Source: Stenotrophomonas sp. 169 (GTDB lineage Bacteria > Pseudomonadota > Gammaproteobacteria > Xanthomonadales > Xanthomonadaceae). Taken from it: a stretch of 64,000 bases of DNA. The stretch is taken from NCBI RefSeq assembly GCF_014621775.1, contig NZ_CP061204.1:1384501-1448500 (forward strand), read 5' to 3'. The notes under the pieces are model-generated. The model worked only from the letters and a program-made list of their open reading frames with translations, searched no databases and was not told where the DNA came from. Of this stretch, positions 1 to 7,595 are shown piece after piece (position 1 is the stretch's first letter; each line of letters starts with the position of its first letter). A program made the translations under genes and the position numbers.

Positions 1-137
1 CTGCCGGTGGGCGTGTGCAGCAGGCCGGAGGCACCGCCCAGGTAGTGCCGCCACATCGTGCGCTGGAACGGCAGCGGGCGCCATCCACGTTCGCTGAAGA
101 ATCCCGTCAAACGGGCCAGCGCCTCGCTTCGGGTCAT
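1..137 (-). CDS. Ligase-associated DEXH-box helicase (Lhr-Core type), N-terminal fragment
   Basis: Only the first 45 or so codons are inside the window; the gene continues off the left edge. The fragment starts MTRSEALARLTGFF and reaches LLHTPTG, the beginning of a Walker A motif, as in the N-terminus of superfamily 2 helicases. Its ATG overlaps the TGA of the ligase gene as ATGA (134-137), so the two are probably translationally coupled. In many bacteria a ligase and a putative exonuclease of this type are encoded with an Lhr-Core helicase, which is the main reason for the specific call. The helicase motifs beyond Walker A cannot be seen here. Confidence 0.72.
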   Translation of the reverse strand, partial: MTRSEALARLTGFFSERGWRPLPFQRTMWRHYLGGASGLLHTPTG

Positions 138-1738
138 CGAGCGAGGGCCTGCAGCTGTGCCAACTGGTCGGCTTCGCTGGCCGGCTTGTCGTGGCGCCAG
201 CGCAGGATGCGCGGGAAGCGCACGGCGATGCCGGACTTGTGCCGCTTGCTGATGTTCACTGCCTCAAAGCCCAGTTCGAACACCTGTTCGGCGCGGACGC
301 TGCGCACTGGCCCGAAGCGTTCGCGGGTGTTGGCCCGTATCCAGCGGTCGAGGGCGAGGATTTCCTTGTCGTCCAGGCCGGAGTAGGCCTTGGCCACCGG
401 TACCAGTTCTTCGCCGTGCCAGACGCCAAAGGTGTAATCGGTGTACAGCGTGCTGCGCCGGCCATGGCCGGCCTGTGCATACAGCAGCACCGCATCGATG
501 GTCAGCGGGTCGACCTTCCATTTCCACCAGTCACCGCGTCGGCGCCCGGCCTGATACACCGAGTCGCGCCGTTTCAGCATCAGGCCTTCCACGCCGCGCA
601 CGCGGGCCTCTTCGCGCAGCGTGGCCGCCTGCTGCCAGTCGTCGGCCTGCACCTGCGGGGACAGCTGGATGCGCGGGTCGGCCAAGCGCTCCAGCAGCGC
701 GGCCAGACGCTCGCGTCGCTGCTGCAGGGGCACGCCGCGCAGGTCTTCGCCGTCCTGTTCCAGCAGGTCATAGGCCAGCACCCGCACGGGAGTGCTGCGC
801 AGGGTGGCCGGCCCCGGTTTGCGCCGCTGGATACGGGTCTGCAGGGCGGTGAAGGCGCGCGGCAGGTCGTCGTCGGCGTCCCACGCCAACAGTTCGCCGT
901 CGATCACGCAGCCATCGGGCAGGGCGGCGGCGGCCTGTTCTATCTCCGGGAAGCGCCCGTCCAGCCGTTCTTCGCCGCGCGACCACAGGGCGACTTCGCC
1001 TTTGCGGCGCAGCAACTGCAGGCGGATGCCATCCCATTTCCATTCCAGCACCCAGTCCTTCACAGGGCCCAGCGTCTGCGCCTCGGCTTCCAGCGGCGAG
1101 GCCAGGTAGAACGGATAGGGTTGCTGCCGATCCAGGGGCAGTTCTTCGTGCGTCAGCAGGGTGCCCAGCAGATCCGGTGAGGGCACCCACTCACCCAGCA
1201 TGCGCTGGGCGATGCGCGCGATATCCAGCCCCGACAGTTCCGCCAGGGCCTGTTGCACCAGGCGCTGCGAAACACCGACCCGCAGCGCCCCGGTCAGCAG
1301 TTTGTTGAAGACCAGTCGCTGCGGTGCCGGCAGCGACTGCCAGCCGAGTTCGACGGCCGCGCGGCGCACGCTTTCATCCCTGTTCGCCACGGCGAGCAGG
1401 TGGCCTTCGATCCACTCCACCAGCGAGCGGTCCGCCGCGGCCTGCGCGGGCTCATCGATCAGCAGGGTAAGTGTCTCGGCAAGATCACCCACCTGTTCGT
1501 AGCTGTCCTCCACCAGCCAGGCGGGCAGGCCAGTGGCTTCGACCAACCACGCGCGCAGTTCGCCACTGGCGGCGATCTTCCTGCGTGCACCGCCCACCTT
1601 GCCGCCGCTGAGCAGGTACAGCGCCCAGGCCGCATCGTGTGGCGGGGCGGAACGGAAGTAGTCGACCAGCGCGGCGCGCTTGTCGCCGGTCGCGGTGCTG
1701 CGGTCAAGGCGCTGGTAGAGCGCGGCGAAGGCCTTCAT
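134..1738 (-). CDS. ATP-dependent DNA ligase of the DNA-damage-response cluster
   Basis: A 534-aa ATP-dependent DNA ligase. The adenylation motif EWKWDGIR places the nucleotide-accepting lysine at about residue 234. It is followed by WSRGEERL, IDGELLAWD and a C-terminal OB-fold region with GLMLKRRDSVYQAGRR and WWKWKVDP. The N-terminal 200 residues match the helical DNA-binding domain of these ligases. I place the start at MKAFAALYQRL because this ATG overlaps the upstream exonuclease stop as ATGA; a longer reading adds arginine-rich residues unlike the family. It lies between exonuclease and helicase genes and is not the NAD-dependent replicative LigA. The likely role is sealing nicks in a specialised repair pathway. 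Confidence 0.9.
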   Translation of the reverse strand: MKAFAALYQRLDRSTATGDKRAALVDYFRSAPPHDAAWALYLLSGGKVGGARRKIAASGELRAWLVEATGLPAWLVEDSYEQVGDLAETLTLLIDEPAQAAADRSLVEWIEGHLLAVANRDESVRRAAVELGWQSLPAPQRLVFNKLLTGALRVGVSQRLVQQALAELSGLDIARIAQRMLGEWVPSPDLLGTLLTHEELPLDRQQPYPFYLASPLEAEAQTLGPVKDWVLEWKWDGIRLQLLRRKGEVALWSRGEERLDGRFPEIEQAAAALPDGCVIDGELLAWDADDDLPRAFTALQTRIQRRKPGPATLRSTPVRVLAYDLLEQDGEDLRGVPLQQRRERLAALLERLADPRIQLSPQVQADDWQQAATLREEARVRGVEGLMLKRRDSVYQAGRRRGDWWKWKVDPLTIDAVLLYAQAGHGRRSTLYTDYTFGVWHGEELVPVAKAYSGLDDKEILALDRWIRANTRERFGPVRSVRAEQVFELGFEAVNISKRHKSGIAVRFPRILRWRHDKPASEADQLAQLQALAR

Positions 1739-2733
1739 TCTTCGCTCCCGTAATCGGTACGGAAGGCCTCGGCAGCGGTGCCGTTTTCGCGCAGGTAGCG
1801 GATCAGCGCATCGGTGTTGCCATGGGTGGCGATGATGCGCGACGCGCCGGTCTGCGCGATGGTCTGCAGCAGCGCCGGCCAATCGGCGTGGTCGGACACC
1901 ACGAAGCCGCGGTCGACGTTGCGGCGGCGCCGGTTGCCACGCAGGTGCATCCAGCCGGAGGCAAAGGCCAGTTGATGGCGACCGAAACGCCGCACCCACG
2001 GCGTGCCGGCCGCCGACGGCGGTGCCAGTACCAAGCGACCCGCGGAGTCCGGCTGGCGTCCCTGTTCGGCGACGGCTTCGGTGGCCAGCATCGGGATGCC
2101 GGCCTGCCGATAGACCTGCACGCCGTTGTCGATGGCGCCGTGCAACCAGGCAGGCTGATCGTCGAGTGGCAGCAGTTCGCCCAGTATGCGTTGCGCCTTG
2201 CCCAGCGAGTAACAGAGCAGGATCGCCGCCTCGCCGCGCTCACCGCATTCGCGGCGCCACGCCACGATGTCGGCGGCCACCTCGGTGGTATCGGGCCAGC
2301 GGTAGATCGGCGAGGCGAAGGTCGCTTCGGTGATGAAGGTATCGCAGGGCACGACCTCGAAGGGGTCGCAGGTGGGATCGGGCTGCCGCTTGTAGTCGCC
2401 CGAGGCCACCCAGACCTGCTCGCCATCATCGATGCGCACCTGGGCCGAGCCCAGTACGTGGCCGGCCGAATGCAGCGACACCTCGACCGCGCCCATTCGG
2501 AAGGGCACGCCCCAGCCGTGGGTGTGGATGCGGACATCACCCAGTCGCCAGCGCAGGATCGCCGCGCTGGACAGGCTGCAGAAGTACTCGCCCATGCCGC
2601 CCCGGGCGTGGTCGCCATGGCCGTGGGTAATCACCGCGCGCGGCACCGGCCGCCATGGGTCGATGTGGAAGTCGCCAGCGGGGCAATACAGTCCTTCGGG
2701 CCGCAGTACCACCAGATCGTCGCGTCTGCTCAT
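1735..2733 (-). CDS. Ligase-associated metallo-beta-lactamase-fold DNA exonuclease (putative)
   Basis: A 332-aa protein with the metal-binding motif HGHGDHARGG at residues 37-46, typical of metallo-beta-lactamase-fold nucleases of the CPSF/SNM1 type. Later motifs include SAGHVLGSAQ, VWVASGDYK, FITEATFASP and a C-terminal VSDHADWPALL. The start MSRRDDLVVLRP gives the family's usual short lead into the first motif; a longer frame-open extension upstream looks non-coding. It is the first gene of the operon and overlaps the ligase by ATGA. The nuclease role rests on fold and gene neighbourhood; polarity and substrate are not shown by the sequence. Confidence 0.85.
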   Translation of the reverse strand: MSRRDDLVVLRPEGLYCPAGDFHIDPWRPVPRAVITHGHGDHARGGMGEYFCSLSSAAILRWRLGDVRIHTHGWGVPFRMGAVEVSLHSAGHVLGSAQVRIDDGEQVWVASGDYKRQPDPTCDPFEVVPCDTFITEATFASPIYRWPDTTEVAADIVAWRRECGERGEAAILLCYSLGKAQRILGELLPLDDQPAWLHGAIDNGVQVYRQAGIPMLATEAVAEQGRQPDSAGRLVLAPPSAAGTPWVRRFGRHQLAFASGWMHLRGNRRRRNVDRGFVVSDHADWPALLQTIAQTGASRIIATHGNTDALIRYLRENGTAAEAFRTDYGSEE

Positions 2734-2843
2734 GCCCGCACTGTGCCGATGCATTCGTGCAGGAGGTGAGAATCCGCCTGAACAGCAGGGGACACGGCAG
2801 TGCGGCAGAATCGTGCTTTGCTGCTGCCAAGGAGGACTCCGCC

Positions 2844-4469
2844 ATGCGCACCGATCCTGCCGCGTTCCAGACCCACGGGGTTCAGAACCAGCCCCCACCC
2901 TTTGCCGGGCGGCACCTGTGGTCGGACGACGCGGCACTGGTGGAGGCGGTGGATCGTGCCGGCGCGTCGTCGTTCGTGCCGCGGCTGGCGGCGTACGGCG
3001 TGTTGGCCGGTGACACGCTGTATCGGTTGGGCTTCGAAGCGAATCGTGACCGGCCACGGCTGCGCACCCACGATGCACAGGGCCATCGCATCGATACCGT
3101 CGAGTTCACGCCGGCCTACCATCAGTTGCTGCAACTGGGAAAGGAACATGGCGTTGCTGGCCTGTCCTGGCATGAGCCACAGCCGGGGGCGCACGTGGCG
3201 CGCGCGGCCTTGAGCTATCTGCACCACCAGGCAGAGGCCGGCACCAGCTGCCCCTTGACCATGACCCACGCGGCGGTCGCCGTACTTGCCGACCACCCGG
3301 TGCTGTCCGACTGGGCGCGCAAGGCGGCCGCGCCGGTGTACGACCCGCGCGATGTGCCGGTGGCCGACAAAGCCGGCATCACGCTGGGCATGGGCATGAC
3401 GGAGAAGCAGGGCGGCTCGGACGTACGTGCCAATCAGACCCATGCCGAGCCCTGCGCGGATGGGAGCTATCGGCTCGTCGGGCATAAATGGTTTTTCTCT
3501 GCGCCGATGTCCGATGGCTTCCTGGTACTCGCGCAGGCACCGGCGGGCCTGACCTGCCTGCTGATGCCGCGGCGGCTTGCCGATGGCGATCGCAATGCGT
3601 TCCAGTTGATGCGGTTGAAAGACAAGCTGGGTGACTGGGCGAACGCATCCAGCGAAGTGGAGTTCACCGGCGCCCAGGCGTGGCGGGTGGGCGAAGAAGG
3701 GCGCGGTGTAGCGACCATCATCCACATGGTGATGATGACCCGGCTGGACTGCATGCTCGGGGCGGCGGCGGAGATGCGCATGGCACTTGCCCAGGCACTG
3801 CACCACGCGCGCCATCGCCGCACCTTCGGTGAGCGCCTGTGCGACCACCCGCTGATGGCCAACGTGCTGGCCGATCTGGCGCTGGAGTCCGAGGCCGCTA
3901 CGGCGCTGGCCCTGCACGTCGCCGCGGCGGTGGATGCTGCATCGCGCGATCCGCAGCGCGCGCTGATGGCCCGGGTGGGCACTGCACTGGGCAAGTACTG
4001 GGTCTGCAAGCGCGCCGCGGTGTTCGTCAACGAGGCGCAGGAATGCCTGGGCGGGGCAGGCTACGTGGAAGAGTCGATGCTGCCCCGGCTGTACCGGCAG
4101 GCGCCGCTCAACTCGATATGGGAAGGCAGCGGCAACATCCAATGCCTGGACCTGTTGCGTACGCTGCAGCGCGAGCCGCAGGCGCGCCAAGCTCTGTACG
4201 ACGAACTGCTGTCCGCCACGGGCCTGGACAGCCACTTCGACGAGGCGCTCTCACGCTGCTGGCACGACGTGCCGGTCGCACCGGTCATGGCGCGCCTGCA
4301 TTGCGAGCAGCTTGCGTTGCTGTTGCAGGCCGCGATCCTGCTGCGCGCGGGCAGTCCGTTCGCGGCGGCCTTCGTGCGCAGCCGTCTGTGCGCGCAGCAC
4401 GGCCTGGCGTTCGGTACCTTGCCCGCCGATCTCGATTTCGGCGCGATGTTGGCGCGCGCGCTGCCCTGA
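2844..4469 (+). CDS. aidB: AidB-type acyl-CoA dehydrogenase family protein
   Basis: At 541 aa it has the length I recall for Escherichia coli AidB and shares its signature stretches: THGVQNQPPPF near the start, GMGMTEKQGGSD at about residues 182-193, LVGHKWFFSAP, RLKDKLGDWANAS, RLYRQAPLNSIWEGSGN at about 413-429. AidB is an FAD-binding member of the acyl-CoA dehydrogenase family that is induced by alkylation damage and binds DNA. It keeps weak isovaleryl-CoA dehydrogenase activity in vitro. A strong AGGAGGA ribosome site lies at 2830-2836, just before ATG 2844. It is transcribed divergently from the ligase-associated repair operon, with 110 bp between starts, which suggests a shared damage response. 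Confidence 0.92.
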   Translation: MRTDPAAFQTHGVQNQPPPFAGRHLWSDDAALVEAVDRAGASSFVPRLAAYGVLAGDTLYRLGFEANRDRPRLRTHDAQGHRIDTVEFTPAYHQLLQLGKEHGVAGLSWHEPQPGAHVARAALSYLHHQAEAGTSCPLTMTHAAVAVLADHPVLSDWARKAAAPVYDPRDVPVADKAGITLGMGMTEKQGGSDVRANQTHAEPCADGSYRLVGHKWFFSAPMSDGFLVLAQAPAGLTCLLMPRRLADGDRNAFQLMRLKDKLGDWANASSEVEFTGAQAWRVGEEGRGVATIIHMVMMTRLDCMLGAAAEMRMALAQALHHARHRRTFGERLCDHPLMANVLADLALESEAATALALHVAAAVDAASRDPQRALMARVGTALGKYWVCKRAAVFVNEAQECLGGAGYVEESMLPRLYRQAPLNSIWEGSGNIQCLDLLRTLQREPQARQALYDELLSATGLDSHFDEALSRCWHDVPVAPVMARLHCEQLALLLQAAILLRAGSPFAAAFVRSRLCAQHGLAFGTLPADLDFGAMLARALP

Positions 4470-4480
4470 GCGGTGGCATG

Positions 4481-4507
4481 AAAAAGGCGCCGGATGCCTC
4501 CGGCGCC
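4481..4507 (-). terminator. Intrinsic terminator of the Ala-rich lipoprotein gene
   Basis: A perfect 9-bp stem, GGCGCCGGA / TCCGGCGCC with a TGCC loop (4486-4507), is followed on the minus strand by five T (the A run at 4481-4485). It sits between the convergent ends of aidB and the lipoprotein gene. The T tract is on the lipoprotein side only. Confidence 0.8.
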
Positions 4508-4531
4508 TGCCACGTGGAAGAGCTGCGTGAT

Positions 4532-4936
4532 TCAGTGCTTGCCGTGGTCGGCGGTGTCCTTGGCATCGTCGGCGACATCGCGTGCTTTGTCGGCCACGTT
4601 CTGCGCGGCCGTGGCGGTCGCTTCGCTGGCATGGGCGGCAGCATCCTTGGCGGCGACCTTGGCTTCTGCTGCTGCATTGGCCGTGGCATCCGCCGCGCGG
4701 TCCAGCGCCTGCTGGGTATCGGCAGCGGCCGTCGCCGAGGCAGCGGAGGCATCATCGGCGGCGTTGCGGGTAGCGGCAGCGGCGCGGTCAACGGCATCGC
4801 GCGCGGCCACGCCGGCGCTGTCGGCGGCCTGTGCGGCGTCCTGGCGTGCCTGCTCGGCTTCCGGGCCCTTGCAGGCAGCAAGGCCGAAGACGAGGGAAGC
4901 GGCCAGCAGGGAGGTCGTGAGGGTGCGGATGGTCAT
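4532..4936 (-). CDS. Alanine-rich lipoprotein, helical (134 aa)
   Basis: The protein begins with a lipoprotein signal peptide, MTIRTLTTSLLAASLVFGLAAC, with lipobox LAAC and Cys22 as the lipidated residue. The mature part is about 40% alanine with regularly spaced Asp, Lys, Arg and Glu (for example AADATANAAAEAKVAAKDA). This predicts one long amphipathic helix or coiled coil and no globular domain. It resembles the other Ala-rich lipoprotein at 5770-6111, so the two are probably paralogues. No enzyme motif is visible; a structural, Lpp-like role in the envelope is a guess. A clean terminator follows the gene. Confidence 0.75.
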   Translation of the reverse strand: MTIRTLTTSLLAASLVFGLAACKGPEAEQARQDAAQAADSAGVAARDAVDRAAAATRNAADDASAASATAAADTQQALDRAADATANAAAEAKVAAKDAAAHASEATATAAQNVADKARDVADDAKDTADHGKH

Positions 4937-5075
4937 GGCGCGCTCCAGGTCAGGGTTTCAGTGAGCGCCAGCCTATTCATGTGAGGGTCGATGGCGGGTG
5001 AAGTTCTTGTTTGCGCGTGCGCGCGGCTTGAAGGCAAAGGCAAGAGCAACGGCAAAGGCTGCAGGGCTGCGTGCT

Positions 5076-5181
5076 GGTGGGGCGGGGTGGGTTGGCGGGG
5101 GACGGCAGAAGCCGCTCCTGCGGGCCTTGTTTCGCGCCATCCATGGCGCTCAACACCCCCGCCAACCCACCCCGCCCCACC
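5076..5181. repeat. Large G-rich hairpin element, copy 1
   Basis: Two perfect 26-bp inverted arms (5076-5101 and 5156-5181; left arm begins GGTGGGGCGGGGTGGG) enclose a 54-bp loop. The loop contains the smaller palindrome GCGCCATCCATGGCGC. The same loop sequence occurs in reverse orientation in the element at 5541-5642. The arms are rich in G runs. Confidence 0.8.
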
Positions 5182-5211
5182 TTCGACAGTTCCGTGGTGG
5201 CCCTTGAATCG

Positions 5212-5287
5212 GTAGCGCCGACCCATGGTCGGCGGACTCTGAGGAAATGGGGTTTGATGGTTTCCGCCGACCATGGGTCGGCGCTAC
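5212..5287. repeat. Inverted pair of SMAG-type REP palindromes
   Basis: GTAGCGCCGACCCATGGTCG begins at 5212, and its reverse complement ends in CTAC at 5287. Each unit is a GTAG tetranucleotide followed by a GCCGACC/GGTCGGC palindrome, the layout of the REP family described from Stenotrophomonas maltophilia. The two units point towards each other, 28 bp apart. Confidence 0.85.
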
Positions 5288-5573
5288 CGCTTTTTCCTTT
5301 TTTTCATGCGCGGCGGGCGGCCACGGAACCTGTCAGGGGCCGGGCGGTGGGGCGGGGCGGGGGCGTTGAGCGCAGGGGCTCCCTCCACCCGACGGGGCAA
5401 CGAGGTCTGCGGTAGCGCCGAGCCGTGCTCGGCGGAATGTTTCCGCCAACGGCCCGCTGCGCTCGCCGACCATGGGTCGGCGCTACCGCTTTTTCCTTTT
5501 TTTCATACGCGGCGGGCGGCCACGGAACCTGTCAGGGGGTCGGGCGGTGGGGCTGGGCGGGGGCGTTGAGCGC
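5266..5573. repeat. Direct duplication of about 108 bp
   Basis: Positions 5266-5373 and 5465-5573 are nearly identical, with about four differences. Each copy runs from a SMAG palindrome through a T-rich stretch and CGGAACCTGTCAGGGG into the G-rich hairpin arm and GGCGTTGAGCGC. The first copy ends before the second hairpin arm, so it is a truncated version of the element completed at 5541-5642. Confidence 0.8.
5412..5486. repeat. Second inverted pair of SMAG-type REP palindromes
   Basis: The left unit GTAGCGCCGAGCCGTGCTCG starts at 5412 and the right unit, ending CTAC, covers 5465-5486. The left unit has the GCCGAGC variant stem and the right unit the GCCGACC stem, so this dimer joins two sequence subtypes. 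The stem of each unit is intact. Confidence 0.82.
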
Positions 5574-5642
5574 CATGGATGGCGCGAAACGAGGCACGCA
5601 TGGACGCAGTTTTTGCCGTCCCCCGCCCAGCCCCACCGCCCG
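5541..5642. repeat. Large G-rich hairpin element, copy 2, inverted relative to copy 1
   Basis: Perfect 23-bp inverted arms (5541-5563 and 5620-5642; left arm begins CGGGCGGTGGGGCTGGG) enclose a 56-bp loop. The loop carries GCGCCATGGATGGCGC and is homologous to the loop of the copy at 5076-5181 in reverse orientation. The arm sequence differs from the other copy, yet both arms match within each copy. Confidence 0.8.
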
Positions 5643-5710
5643 GCCCAGCCCCACATGCACTCAGCCCGCCGCGAGGGGGTCTCACCCGCTCGACCACCCG
5701 AACGACGGGC

Positions 5711-5741
5711 AAAGAAAAAGCCGCTGGCGAACCAGCGGCTT
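5711..5741 (-). terminator. Intrinsic terminator of the second Ala-rich lipoprotein gene
   Basis: The stem GCCGCTGG / CCAGCGGC with a CGAA tetraloop (5720-5739) is followed on the minus strand by a T-rich tail, the complement of AAAGAAAAA at 5711-5719. It lies 30-60 bp past the stop of the lipoprotein gene. Confidence 0.8.
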
Positions 5742-5769
5742 CTTCAGAACAGCGTGAAGAAAGAAGTTA

Positions 5770-6111
5770 TTACTTCTTGGCTTCTTCAGCAGCGTCCTTG
5801 GCCTGCTCGGCGGTGCCTTCGGCAGCCTTGGCAGCGTCGGCAGCGGCGTCAGCAGCAGCGTCGGTGGCAGCGCCAGCAGCCTGACCAGCAGCGTCGGCCG
5901 AAGCGTCAGCAGCGGTAGCGGCGGTGTCAGCAGCCTGCTGAGCAGCGTCAGCGGTCTGCGAGCCAGCAGCAGCAGCCTGGTCAGCAGCGGCCTGCGCTTC
6001 GGTGGCAGCTTCGTTGGCCGAAGCGGCGGCGTCCTGGGCAGCTTCCTGCTTCGAGCAGGCAGCCAGGGCCAGGGCCAGGGACATAGCAACCAGCAGCTTG
6101 TTGATGCTCAT
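5770..6111 (-). CDS. Alanine-rich lipoprotein, helical (113 aa)
   Basis: The start MSINKLLVAMSLALALAAC gives a standard lipoprotein signal with lipobox LAAC and Cys19. A GAGGAT ribosome site lies just upstream, and the longer open frame has no signal peptide, so I reject it. About half of the mature protein is alanine, with Asp, Glu, Gln and Lys at intervals, ending KDAAEEAKK. It is predicted to be one extended helix anchored in a membrane by its lipid. It resembles the lipoprotein at 4532-4936; the two genes point the same way but are separated by the repeat region and have separate terminators. The function is unknown. Confidence 0.78.
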   Translation of the reverse strand: MSINKLLVAMSLALALAACSKQEAAQDAAASANEAATEAQAAADQAAAAGSQTADAAQQAADTAATAADASADAAGQAAGAATDAAADAAADAAKAAEGTAEQAKDAAEEAKK

Positions 6112-6235
6112 TTGGTGAATCCTCGTCGTCGTTAGATAGGCAACGCGCAGTTGCGCGCCGTCAACATGATGACAAGCCAAGATTGGCTGTCAAGCGATCC
6201 CGCATTCAGTTTTGCGAAACGGGCGTTAAACTCAA

Positions 6236-7411
6236 TCAAATCAATTCGATGGCAATGGCCGTTGCTTCGCCACCGCCGATGCACAGCGTAGCGATGCCGC
6301 GCTTGCCACCGCGGCTGCGCAATGCGTGCACCAAGGTGACCACCAGTCGCGCGCCCGAGGCACCGATGGGATGGCCCAGTGCGCAGGCGCCGCCGTTGAC
6401 GTTCAACTTGTCGTGGGCGATGCCCAGTTCACGCATCGGCGCCATCGCCACCACGGCGAACGCTTCGTTGATTTCGAACAGGTCCACATCCTCCAGCGCC
6501 CAGCCGGCTTTTTCAAGCAGCGTATGGATCGCACCGATCGGCGCGGTGGTGAACCACTCCGGCTCCTGCGAGTGGGTAGCGTGGGCGACGATGCGCGCCA
6601 GCGGCTGCAGGCCGCGCGCCTTGGCATCGTCTTCCGACAGCAGCACGACCGCAGCCGCACCGTCGGAGATGCTGGACGAGCTGGCGGCCGTGACCGTCCC
6701 GTCCTTCTTAAACGCCGGACGCAGGGTCGGGATCTTGCCGATGTCGGCGCGTGTCGGCTGTTCGTCGAGGGAAACCTCGACGTCGCCCTTGCGGGTGGCG
6801 ACCTTCACCGCGACGATCTCGTCAGCGAATGCGCCGTTGGCCTGCGCGGCCTGCGCGCGCTTTACCGACTCGATCGCGTAGGCGTCCTGTTCTTCGCGGG
6901 TGAACTGGTACTTGTCCACCGCACATTCGGCGAACTCCCCCATCGCCTTGCCGTCGTAGGCGTTGACCAGACCATCGTGGGCCATGTGGTCGACCGCCTG
7001 GAAGTTGCCGAAGCGGTTGCCGGTGCGCGAATTGGGCAGCAGGTGCGGCGCATTGGTCATCGATTCCATGCCACCGGCCACCACGATGCGGGCCGAGCCG
7101 GCCTTGATCAGATCGTGCCCCAGCATGATCGCCTTCATGCCCGAACCGCAGACTTTGTTGAGCGTGGTGGCGCCGGTGGACAGCGGCAGTCCGCCGGCGA
7201 TGGCCGCCTGGCGGGCGGGGGCCTGGCCCAGGTTGGCCGGCAGCACGCAGCCCATGATGACTTCAGAAACATCCGCAGCAGGGACACCGGACTGTTCCAG
7301 CGCGGCGGCGATGGCCGCTGCGCCGAGGGTCGGGGTGGGCACACCGGTGAACTGGCCGAGGAAGGAACCGATGGCGGTGCGCTTGGCGGCGGCGATGACG
7401 ATGTTGGACAT
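6236..7411 (-). CDS. Acetyl-CoA C-acetyltransferase (thiolase)
   Basis: A 391-aa thiolase with all active-site parts: nucleophile Cys88 in LNKVCGSGMKA, His at about 347 in GHPIGASGAR, and Cys at about 377 in CIGGGEA. The motif NVNGGACALGHP marks the C-terminal half. It should condense two acetyl-CoA to acetoacetyl-CoA or run the reverse thiolysis, in the cytoplasm. The length and GACALGHP motif fit the biosynthetic/AtoB/PhaA group. No other beta-oxidation or polyhydroxybutyrate gene is next to it, so the pathway cannot be named from context. The start is MSNIVIAAAKRT; an upstream extension is not thiolase-like. Confidence 0.9.
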   Translation of the reverse strand: MSNIVIAAAKRTAIGSFLGQFTGVPTPTLGAAAIAAALEQSGVPAADVSEVIMGCVLPANLGQAPARQAAIAGGLPLSTGATTLNKVCGSGMKAIMLGHDLIKAGSARIVVAGGMESMTNAPHLLPNSRTGNRFGNFQAVDHMAHDGLVNAYDGKAMGEFAECAVDKYQFTREEQDAYAIESVKRAQAAQANGAFADEIVAVKVATRKGDVEVSLDEQPTRADIGKIPTLRPAFKKDGTVTAASSSSISDGAAAVVLLSEDDAKARGLQPLARIVAHATHSQEPEWFTTAPIGAIHTLLEKAGWALEDVDLFEINEAFAVVAMAPMRELGIAHDKLNVNGGACALGHPIGASGARLVVTLVHALRSRGGKRGIATLCIGGGEATAIAIELI

Positions 7412-7595
7412 GGCAATCTCGTTGTTGCGTGAGCAAATTCGGAAAAGGAGACGCGAGGCGTTGGATAGCGACGCAAATCCCGGCAGACTGCGTGGGGGAC
7501 GCCCAGTATAGGCGGTGCCCCTGACCGCTGCTGTCCACGCAGGCTCACACGCAGCGGCGACGGCACTACTCGACACCATCGACGGGGATGCAGGG

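Noticed and set aside
2734..2843. LexA or SOS box between aidB and the exonuclease gene
   Set aside because: I looked for CTGT-N8-ACAG and for the xanthomonad TTAG-N6-TACTA type, and found only weak half sites.
4937..5769. Possible small genes or a CRISPR-like array in the repeat region
   Set aside because: The repeats are two or three copies in mixed orientation with no regular spacers, and the open frames there follow the repeat sequence and differ between copies.
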